From Lingula anatina (lineage: Eukaryota > Brachiopoda > Lingulata > Lingulida > Lingulidae), in assembly GCF_001039355.2 (NCBI RefSeq), contig NW_019774114.1, positions 119,699 to 183,698 on the forward strand: a DNA stretch of 64,000 bases, read 5' to 3'. The notes beneath the pieces were generated by a model. That model did no database searches. It was not told the origin of the DNA and saw only the letters and a program-made list of their open reading frames with translations. The position numbers and the translations under genes were made by a program. This document shows positions 11,901 through 23,300 of this stretch, piece by piece (position 1 is the stretch's first letter; each line of letters starts with the position of its first letter).

Positions 11901-14900
11901 TTGCATGCATGCAGGCTTTCGTAATATTTGCTTTATTAATAATTTGAATTAATGTAAAAGAAATTGAAATGTAACACAAATAGACCTCAACAAAACTATG
12001 CAAAAGGAAATGACCATATAGCTAGTACAAAGGTAATGTTTTAAACTGACATGCTGGCCCACCAAGCTGTTCTTCATCTTTTCCTAAATCCCAGGAGGGA
12101 TACAGTTAGGGTCATGTGTTTCAGTATTGCTGTATCACTCTGTTTGTATGTAACAGCTTCCTGTGTATTCTTGGACCCCATTTCCAGAGATCAGATCAAT
12201 CTACTTTAGATCGACCTAACTCCCTGGGGGTTCACGCTAAATAGCTGTCAGCTGAGGGGACACGAAAGTTAATTACCCCCTTACAGCTTGTAGTAGGCGG
12301 GACAGACATTTAAGCCGGATTATCTGACAGTAATCTAGTGAGACTCCCCGCGGGGATAGATCGATCTAAAAGCTTTGGGAATACACCCTTGGATTACATG
12401 TATTCCTGTATCTCTGCATTTATTTATTGATGTTGCCTAGCATTTTTAGAATGCTTGTTTAAAATTATGATCCTTTTATTTTTATTTTTGTGTATCAGTA
12501 TGTGTAGCATGTTGACATCATGTTGTTTGAGATTTTGCTTTTTATGGCCACCCAACTGGCCTTCCAAACTGACAGATTTTATGAAAAAAAATTATAGATG
12601 TTTCTTTTTTTTATGTTGTAATTTTCATTATCCCTAAAGCATGGGTGTTCACCAGATGGTGTCAGTAGTGACAAAATAAAACCATTAAGCCATAGCCTTC
12701 AGAATGAGGACGTGAAAATGGTGATGTTGCTGCTCAGGGAAGGAGCAGACCCCACCCCCCTAACTCTCTCCAGCAATGACACACCCCTGCATGTAGCTCT
12801 CTCCATTGGAATGAAAGCTAAAGGTACAAGTTTATTTGTTTGTTCTAGTTTTCAGCTATTGTGCTCTACAGGTTTTGCTTTTTTTGTTTGGTTTATATTT
12901 TTATATTTCATCTTTTGGGTTAACATTGTTGACTGACATGCAAGACAAAGCTGCCAAGTTACAGCTGCCTCAAACCAATTTACTAAAACCAATTTAAAGC
13001 TCAGTTGAAATTGCATGGTTTGGCTTTTAATTTTTCTATTTGACGATGTTCACAATCAAGCCAGATTAGTTAAATGACATGCATTGTTTCATTTCCCCAG
13101 CTTGTTAATTGATAACCCATATATAAACATAAATTGGACTTTCACTGTGGGAAAAGTGCATGTGGCAAAAAAGTAAAAGTACACATTATCATTTTAGGTG
13201 AATTCTCCTTGCTGGAACAGTTGTTTAAACTTTACTCTACACGCCCAGAAAAGTATCCAATGCTGGAGCCTTCCTCTGTAGATGGTGCTGGAAACACCTT
13301 GTTCCATGTGATAGCAAAGGGCACCTGCTCTCCCCATGCAGTGGATGCTGCCAGTATTCTGCTTCAAAACAAGGTCAACCCACTGGTGAGAAACAGGGAT
13401 GGTTCAACAGCAATGCACATATTGAAGAAGGGAAATGACCGAAGGATGCAGTATATGAAACAGGCAAAACAACTCTACCCAGATTTTTCTCCTCCCACAC
13501 CAAGCAAAAAGAAAGGCAAGCAGAAGGAAAATGAGAAATCAGCTGTTCTCTCTGCTGATGATGAAGTTACTGCTAATGAAGCACTGGATACAGCTCAGAA
13601 AGATATAACATGCGGACAGGATACAGCTCAGACAGACATAACACCTCATTTGTTGAAGAAAGAGGGCACAACTAGCATTGTTCCAAAGATGAATAAAGAA
13701 GACACAAGGAAGAGAATATCTTCTCTCATTTCAGACTTGCCACAAATGGAACCCAGAAGATGGAAAGATGATTCCGCAAGTATGCTTTTGTCCAGTATAG
13801 CCTCTGTTAAAGATGGACAAGCAAAAGTTGAACAAGATGTCTACAATGAAAACTCTGGTGTAGGAAAAACAGCAATAATTGAAGAAGATGAAATCCAAAA
13901 TGACCTTGAGACTGATCTCCAGGAAAATAGAAGAAAATTAGAAGAAGAACCTCAAGATGTTGACCCAAGCCTATTTGATGACTTGGTATGGGAGGTAGAA
14001 TGCACAGCCAATCTGTGGAAACTACTGCGGGAGAAGAAGTTGAAAATCGAAATGNGGGATTTTATGCAGGCAATTTTCAAACCCAAATGTGCTTTGTTTA
14101 TAATTTGAACTAGTGTGAAAGAAATTGAAATGTAACTCAAACAGACCTCAACAAAACCATACAAAAAGAAAATTGCCATATAGTAAATAGTACAAAGGTA
14201 ATGTTTTAAACTGACATGCTGGTTTTTTTAAGCCCACCAAATTGTCCTTCATCTTTTTGTAAATCCCATGGCTATATCAGGAGGGATTCAGTTAGGGTCT
14301 CCATGTGTTTCAGTATTGCTGTATCACTATGTTTGTATGATACAGCTGCCTGTGTACCCTTGGATTACATGTACCCCCATATCTCTGCATTTGAGTATTG
14401 ATGTTGCCATGCATTTTTAGAATGTTTGTTTAAAGTTATGATTATGAGTAAAAACATATTTTCTTTTTTGTGTTGTATCAGTATGTGTAGCATGTTGACA
14501 TCATGTTGTTTGAGATTTTATGGCCAGCCAACTGACCTTCAAAATGGACAGATTTTATTAAAAATTTCAGATGTTTCTTTTTTTATGTTTTAATTTTCAT
14601 TATCCTTAAAGCATGGGTGTTCACCAGATGGTGTTGGTAGTGATAAAATAAAACCATTAAGCCATAGTCTTCAGAGTGAGGACATGAAAATGGTGATGCT
14701 GCTGCTCAGGGAAGGAGCAGACCCCACCCCCCTCTCTCTCTCCAGCAATGACACACCCCTGCATGTAGCTCTCTCCATTGGAATGAAAGCTAAAGGTACA
14801 TGTTTATTTGTTTGTTCTAGTTGTCAGCAATTGGGCTTTACAGCTTTTACTTTTTGTTGTTTGGTTTAGATTTTTATATTTCATCTTTGGGTTAACATTG

Positions 14901-17339
14901 TGGACTGACTTGCAGAACAAAGCTACCATATTACAGCTGCCTCAAAACAATTTTTATAGTATGTCTAGAGTTGTAACTAAAACCCATTTAAAGCCCTGTT
15001 GAAATTGCATGGTTTAGCTTTTAATAGTTCTATTTTACAATGTTCACAATCATGCCAGATTAGTTAAATGACATGCTTTGTTTCATTTCCCTAGCATGTT
15101 GACAACCGATGCATAAACAAAAACTGCACTTTCACCGTGGGAAAAGTACACATGGCAAAAAAAGTACACATTATCATTTTAGGTGATTTCTCCTTGCTGG
15201 AACAGTTGTTTAAACTTTACTCAACATGTCCAGAGAAGTATCCAATGCTAGAGCCTTCCTCTGTAGATGGCACTGGAAACACCTTGTTCCATGTGATAGC
15301 AAAGGGCACCTGCTCTCCCCATGCTGTGAATGCTGCAAGGATTCTGCTTCAAAACAAGGTCAACCCACTGGTGAGAAACAAGGATGGTTCAACAGCAATG
15401 CAGATGTTGAAGAAGGGAAATGACCGAAGGATGCAGTATATGAAACAGGCAAAACAATTCTATCCAGATTTTTCTCCTCCCACACCAAGAAAAAAGAAAG
15501 GCAAGCAGAAGGAAAATGAGAAATCAGCTGTTCTCCCTGCTGATGATGAAGTTACTGCTAATGAAGCACTGGATACAGCTCAAAAAGATATAACATGCGG
15601 ACAGGATACAGCTCAGACAGACATAACACCTCATTTGTTGAAGAAAGAGGGCACAACTAGCATTGTTCCAAAGATGAATAAAGAAGACACAAGGAAGAGA
15701 ATATCTTCTCTCATTTCAGACTTGCCACAAATGGAACCCAAAAGATGTAAAGATGATTCTGCAAGTATGCTTTTGTCCAGTATAGCCTCTGTTAAAGATG
15801 GACAAGCAAAAGTTGAACAAGATGTCTACAATGAAAACTCTGGTGTAGGAAAAACAGCAATAATTGAAGAAGATCAAATCCAAAATGACCTTGAGACTGA
15901 TCTCCAGGAAAATAGAAGAAAATTAGAAGAAGAACCTCAAGATGTTGACCCAAGCCTATTTGATGACTTGGTATGGGAGGTAGAATGCACAGCCAATCTG
16001 TGGAAACTACTGCGGGAGAAGAAGTTGAAAATCGAAACGAAAAGAAGAATCATAGAGAAAATCCAACTCCTTGGCAATGGCCACTGGAGACAAGATCTCT
16101 GCAAGAGACTGGAGGGGGCTGCCAAAAATGCTGGAATGAAGTTGTATGAGGCCAAGCTGACCAAGGGGGCTCGTATTCTCTGGGAACTGGCCATTGCTTT
16201 CTCTCCACGTTGCAGTGAGAGTGCTGAGCAGAGACTTGGCATGGAACCTGTCAAAGAAGGGGTGGTTGGAGGGAGAATCTACTCTGAAGTCATCCGAGTG
16301 TGGGATGTTGTCTTTGATCATGATAATGTCTCCAGGACAATTGACAGCATTGTGACATCTTTCAACAGAGGACAGAAATGTATTATTCAGAAGAAACTCA
16401 AAGGCATGGAACGCAAGGATTTCCCTTCAAACAAGTTCACTGAGCAGAGAATACCTATATATTTCAACGAGGTGGACACAGAGGAGAAGGAGACGCCACA
16501 CCTTCAGCCAAAAATGCACAAACTAGAATCTTTGACCAAATTCTTTCCACCAGCAAGTGCCAATGAGACAGAGTACCACATCATGAAATTCTATTCATTC
16601 ACGTCGGCTCTGGTCAACAATGTTCTTCTCAACCAAGACACCAAAGTAGACTTTCCTTTCAGGGTAACAGAATTAGAGCATGCCATTATCAACTTGAACC
16701 CAAAACCACCACAATCGATCCTTCTGCTAGGCAGGAGTGGGACAGGTTAGTCTTTTTGCATTTTAGTTATTCATTCAATTGTATTATGTATAACAAAAAT
16801 ATATGAATGCCTCTGGTTTTATGCATTTTATTTTTGAACATTCTTTAATTTCTAGGCTTTCTGATCTAGATGGTCATGCAACCTTTCTGTCAACACCCTA
16901 TGTATTTTCACAAGAAGATATTCAGTTTTAAACATAGTTTGTATCACTTTCCTTTGCTTTAGGGAAAACTACCTGCTGCTTGTATCGCCTATGGACCTTC
17001 TTCTCACGTTACTGGGAGCAAGCTGCCAGGGCTGGAGAGCCCTTGATTCCCCGTAGTGTCACCTTTGTGCACCAGGACATAAAGGCAGATAAGGCTAATA
17101 ACAAAGGTATTTATGTGTCATATTATAACATCCAGAAATATCAAAATAATATTATCATACAAATACAGTAGTTTTGCTATTTAATGGGAGTGTATTGTTT
17201 CTCTAAGTATATATTTGTTCATATTTGTCGTGCATGATGAATTATTTTTAGTAAATTTTTTTACTTGCATTTTCGTTTTATTTTTTAAATTGTTTTTATA
17301 GATAGAGCAGAAACGTCTGATGTTGGTGATGATGATGGC

Positions 17340-17376
<37 letters not shown>

Positions 17377-20300
17377 TATCAGCTGATGAATCAGAAAAGT
17401 TGGATGTAGCCAGCAAAGGTGCCACATGTAACACAGAAGACTGCCAACAAGAACCTGGCAACACTCAGGAAGCCCCAATCATGGAACATCTGCATCAAGT
17501 GTTTGTTACTAAAAATGCCGTGCTTTGCAGTGAAGTGAAGAGAAATTTCAGGGAGTTGAGTCATGCATGGGAACCTGCCAATGCTCATGTTGAAGTGGAA
17601 GACCTTCCTTTGCCAAATTGTCTACAGGAAGCCCACCCTGCTCAGTTCCCACTGTTTATCACAGCCAAACAGTGGCTGATGCTTCTTGATGGATCCTTGC
17701 TGAATTCATTTTTTCCACGCAACCAAGATGGCAGCCTGAAGCGGCATATTCAGGGCTGGGGAGAAAAAGAAGCAAGTGTGACCTATATCCCTGATCTGGA
17801 TGATTCTGATGGTGAGTTGGAGGATGATGAAGATGACACAGTTTTACCAGGTGACCCTGAAAATGAGGATGTCGCCAACCAACCACAGCCGAAGGAAACC
17901 GATCCAAGGCGAGAAGTAACATATGAGGTATTTGCCAATGAGCTTTGGACCAAAGTGAATAAGGGAAAGATTGACTACCACCCTACTTTGGTCTGGATGG
18001 AAATTATGTCTTTCATTAAGGGTTCTGTAGAGGCCCTGCACACTGAGAAGGGTGAGCTTTCCAGAGATGGATACCTAGAGCTTGGACAGAAGAGGGCACC
18101 CAACTTCTCTGGAGATCGGAACAAGGTGTATGACATGTTTGAGAGATACCGTCAGATCAAGTTGACCAAGGGGCTGTTTGATGAATGTGATGTGATCAGC
18201 CATATTTACCACAGATTGAAAGATATTAAAGTCTTGCAGTGGAGCCTTCATCAAATCTATGTGGATGAAACCCAAGACTTTACCCAGGGTGAACTTTCCC
18301 TCTTCATACGGTGTTGTCAAGACCCCAATTCTTTATTTCTCACAGGAGACACAGCCCAGAGCATCATGAGAGGAGTTGCCTTCCGTTTTGATGACCTCAA
18401 GACTTTATTCCACTATGCAAGCAAGTCTTTTAAAGCTGTGGGAAAGACATCAGCAGTGGCTGTCCCCAAGAAGGTGTACCAGCTCACCCACAACTACCGA
18501 TCTCATGCAGGTATCCTGGACCTGGCATCCAGTGTGATTGATCTCTTGGTGAAGTTCTTCCCAGAGTCTTTTGACAGACTGGAGAGAGATCAGGGCTTAT
18601 TCCGTGGACCCAAACCAGTTCTTCTGCAGTCCTGCAGTTTCAGTGACCTTGCATTACTGCTGAGAGGAAACAAAAGGAAGACGTCTGAGATTGAGTTTGG
18701 CGCCCACCAGGTTATCTTGGTTGCCAATGAGGAGGCAAAGAGCAACTTGCCAGAGGAACTTAGTTTGGCCCTGGTGTTGACCATCTATGAATCCAAAGGC
18801 CTGGAGTTTGATGATGTCCTGCTGTACAATTTCTTCAAGGATTCTCCAGTAAGTTTGGTTTTAAAACATTGTTGTGGATTTGTTGTGGGGGAGGGGGCTA
18901 ATATTAAAGGAACATGATGCAGCTGAAATAATAATGCAAATGCTGAAAGGTTGTTTACTTATAATGTTCTTTTAGATTTTTGATATTCAAGAATAAAGTA
19001 AAATCCTGTGTCATTTGAGCTGTCAGCAATGTTCTTGCAGGCTTACAAAGAGTGGAGAGTTGTGACAGGTCACCTTGAAAAGCTGCTGGAGCAGTACAAG
19101 TACAACCAAGAGAAAGGACAAGATAATCTTGTTGAACTGGATATTGGTAAGTGATGTTCCATGCTTTTGAGGTACATGTATCATTAAAAACATACTAAGT
19201 GAATTTTAGAAAAAAATATATTTGGGGTGTCATGATGGAAACTGTCACTGAAAAATTGAGAACACACAGTGATAAACGATTATGATTAATCAAATTGTGG
19301 CCAAAGGATGATATTTCTGATGATGATCTTAAGAAAACCTCCCATCTTAGAAGCTTGCAGTGCAATCAAATTATGGAGAAAACAACTTTTCTTTATATTC
19401 AAATTCTTTTTTATCTTTTAAATATTTTTTCCAGATGAAGAGTATGACAATGTCCGTCCCAGACCATTAGACTTTAGCCCGGAGAAACACAAAGTATTGA
19501 ACTCTGAGCTCAAGTATTTGTACACAGCTTTGACCCGGGCCAGGGTCAATGTCTGGATATTTGATCAGGACGAGGAAAAGAGGGCACCTATGTTTGAATA
19601 TTTTGTTCGTAGAAAGTTGATGGATGTTGTGGAGACAAGATCTGACAGCAGTGATGACGGTAAGAAATGGACAGACTGTGATCTGAAATGATGCTTTGAT
19701 GATGCCTTTCAAGTATCACATTTGGTATAACTCCTTTCATAAGAACTATATCCATTCACAATGTTCACTTCAAATGCATGCACAGACTTGGAGCTTGCAT
19801 ACACCTTATTAAAGGAAAAGTAGAACTGGTGTGGGGAGGGGGAGCAGGATAGTATTTTTAATTGAGCCATCCTTTGTGTTTGCCAGAAAGGGTAACCATA
19901 TTATGTTCAGTTATATTTTTCTAGTCTGGAAACCAATTTTGATGCGCGTTCTGTCATATGATTGCATGATCAATATAACATGATAAATATTTATTCAGAT
20001 ATTAATTGGTCTTGGATTTGAATATTAATTAATTTTTAGAAAAAAAAAATCAAATAGATTAAGTGTGACATGACTTTATTTCCAATTACTTACCAATATT
20101 GTACATGTAAACCTTTATTTCTAACAGGTCTGTCATCTGCAATGTTTGCATGTACTTCTACAGCAGAGGAGTGGGTGAAGAGAGGTGATTATTTCTATAA
20201 TCACAAGTTGTACCAAGTAGCTGCTAAGTGTTACAGAAGAGGTAGGTAATGTATATTTAGTATGAAAATGCAAATTGAGACACCTTGTAGAGTGTTCTCC

Positions 20301-23300
20301 TTTTGGGATATTGCTTATACTTATGTAATGACCTAATGAACAGATATTGTTTATTGCGAACTTTTTTATCACTTGCCTGTCCAGAATGTATTGAACATTT
20401 ATTCATTTTTATGCACTCGGCTTCTATTGATGGTAATTAACCAATTTATAGCTTTATGATGAAATTGATATAAATCTTACCTGAGAATATAAACATAACA
20501 GGTGATGAAGAAGTCCTGGAAAGAATGTCCTTGGCTCAAGCAAGAGCTCTGAGTGCAGAGAGACTGAGAGAAAACCCACACAAATTGAAACAGGAGTTTC
20601 TCCTGGCCTCTGAGGAGTTCTTGCAGTGTAGTATGCCATCTGAGGCAGCCAAGTGTCTGTACAATGCAAAGGAGTTCCTGTTGGCAGCCAGACTGTTTGA
20701 GAAGATGGCAAAGGTGTGCATCAGTTTTGCAAAACAAATGAACTACATATATGAAATGCTATGCAAATCTCTTTAGGTAGTGTAGTTTTGCCTTTTAATG
20801 ATCTGTGGATTGTTTCATTTTCAAAAAAAGTGTGTTTAGAAATAGGCATGCTTTTTAATGCTTTAGAAAATTGATACATTAATTATAAATACTTTTTAAG
20901 CATAACAATGAAAGACACTTGATTGCTTTTAAAATTTTAGTTTTAAATTTGTGATTCTTTTGAAGTGATTTTAATGTGACTCGGTCCAATTATTTTCTAG
21001 TTCAGGGATGCAGCTGTCCTTTACAAAAAAGTCAAGTATTACCAGGATGCTGCCAATTGCTATGAGCAATCCTCTGACTTCAGGAAAGCCATTGAGATAC
21101 ATGTGTCAGTGGATCAGTTCCAGAAAGCAGCAGATGTCCGTGAAAGATACGACATTAAAGAACAGGTGAGGAGATGACACAGTATGCAGTTTCAAAATAG
21201 GTCGTTGACATGGAACTCCTAATAAGAGCATGTGTGCATAAAAGAAGAATTCTACTTATGTATGTGTGTAGAGTGTGTAGATGCATTTGTGCATGCATGC
21301 AAGGGTGTGTCTTTGAATATACAGTGAGAGAGATGGAGAGATTTAGGAGATTTTCTTATTTATTCCTGTAGGAATATATGTCTCACGGAAAGATTCTGCC
21401 ACAGGCTTTAATTAAAGGAGCCCCAAGTCCTCTCCATAGCATGGACTATCTTTGCTTTGAAGCTGCAAAATTGCATTTTCATCGCAGAGAGTATGACGCC
21501 ATGAATGCAGCCCTATCACGCCTTCCCTTTGAACGACAACTTCAGTTTCTCAAAGAAAGAAACAACATAGCTGGTGTTGCTGCTTTGTATAAAAGGAATG
21601 GTGAGTATTTAAATAGGGTTATAAATTATATTCACAAGTAATTAAATTGTGTTTCTAGTAGATGATAGTGTCAGAATTTACATCGTGTATTTACCAGAAA
21701 ACTTTAAAAAATGGTACCACATTGCTGCTTAATATTGGGTAGATAAAGACTTCTGAATTGTGAAAAAGCTTTATGTTTACATATAATTCTGAACTGATGA
21801 AAAATTTTAGGTCAGTCCATGGAAGCTGCAAAATTTTTGAAGTCAAAGGGCAAAGTTGAGGAGGCACTGGAGTATGCCGAGCGCTTGGATGATCCACATT
21901 TCAGGGCAGAGTGTCTCATGATAAGCAGCAGGATGAAACTGCAGTATATGTCCAGTCCTACAATAAAGGAGAACATCCTGAAGAATTTAGAAGAAGCTGA
22001 AAAGCTTTTTTCTGCTTGTGAAGATAGCAATGGGCAGGCAGAAGCTCAGCTGTATCTTGCCAAGTTGAGAAAAGATATTAAGCTCCTAAAAATCTCTTCT
22101 GATCTTTTCATGAAAAATCACAACATTGGTGGACAAGTGGAGGTGGTTGAGGTGTTAATGGAGATAGTTCCAGAGCTGTTACCCGTACATGTTTTGCCAG
22201 TTCGGGATGCTGTAGAAAGTGTTGCCAAGTTCCTCCTCATTGTGCAGAAAAGTCCAGTAAAGCAAACCCAAACAGAAAGGGCCATGCTTGACATCTGTGA
22301 GCTGTACTATGGCATAGAGAGGGGGGATAGGGAACAAGTTAGGAAAGTGAAGACCAGTGAAGCTGCCAGGATTGACATCCTGCTTACTGAAGATTTGGAT
22401 AAAGATCAAGTGCCAAAGAATTTGATCCATGAGAAAATGTGCCAAGATCTTCTTAGGAAAGTTGGCAATGGTGTAAACAAGTGTCGTGCAATGATGTGGA
22501 GCCACATGAAAAAGCAAGAGATCTGCCCTGACTTCATTGCTGGGCAGCCCTGTCAAGAACTTGGATCATGTTCTAAACTGAGGCAAGAACCTAAAAGGAA
22601 TCATCTGCTGCACCACTTGGATAGCATCCTCAGACTCATTTATTTAGATTCTACTGTAGAATGGGCATGTGAGCAGCCTCACAAGGACACCATCAAAAGG
22701 CAGCTTGAAGACCTGAGGCCCAGAAAAGAGCTTGGTGGAAGGTTTGGCTCTTGCCTGTCTTTGTACAAATTGCTCTTTCCTGCTCAGGGTCACCACAAGA
22801 ATCTATGCTCTCTTCCTCTTGAAGCCAGGGAAGTGATGAATAAGATTAAAAGCTTGGCTGTAGAAGATCAGTTAAAGAGATGGGCAAAGTATCAGTGGAC
22901 AAAGTGTCCTCAAGATCAGTTGTCCAGCACAGATTTGTTCCTGTTGATCTTCAATGTACAGCGCCTGCTTAGGGTCAAAATTGAAGACTTGAAAGGAATG
23001 CTTACAAAAACTGCTGATGGCTACTCAGCAGAAGCTAGTAAGAAAGTTGCCCCACATAAAGTGCCAAAGCACATTGGTATGGTCTATGTAGGAGTAAGGA
23101 GGAATAGACACATGTTCATCAGTTTGATGAGCAGGTTTATCGATTTCTCCAAAGAGCTCCATAGCAAACTGGACCCTATAACTGCCATGAGAGCACTGGT
23201 GCTGAACTTCATCAGGAAACTTGCAGATCGTGCTTCAGAGCCACTGATGCCTTCTATTGCCAATACGGTAGGTTTGATGATATATCAAATGTCTATTGTT

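Larger units (their letters stand above)
10328..14054 (+). repeat. Divergent second copy of three TRANK1 exons, probable haplotype insert
   Basis: Bounded by single N bases at 10327 and 14055. It carries a second version of the exon at 9448-9701 (here 11248-11501), of the exon at 14612-14795 (here 12640-12823), and of the first part of the exon at 15183-16745 (here 13198 to about 14054, where it is cut off). Sequence left of 10327 stops, in the coordinates of this copy, close to where sequence right of 14055 starts, so deleting this block rejoins one single-copy in-frame gene. Including both versions would break the frame, since the 254- and 184-base exons are not multiples of three. Coding copies differ by a few percent and introns by more. 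Unmerged alleles fit best; a real tandem duplication with mutually exclusive exons is the alternative. Confidence 0.8.
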
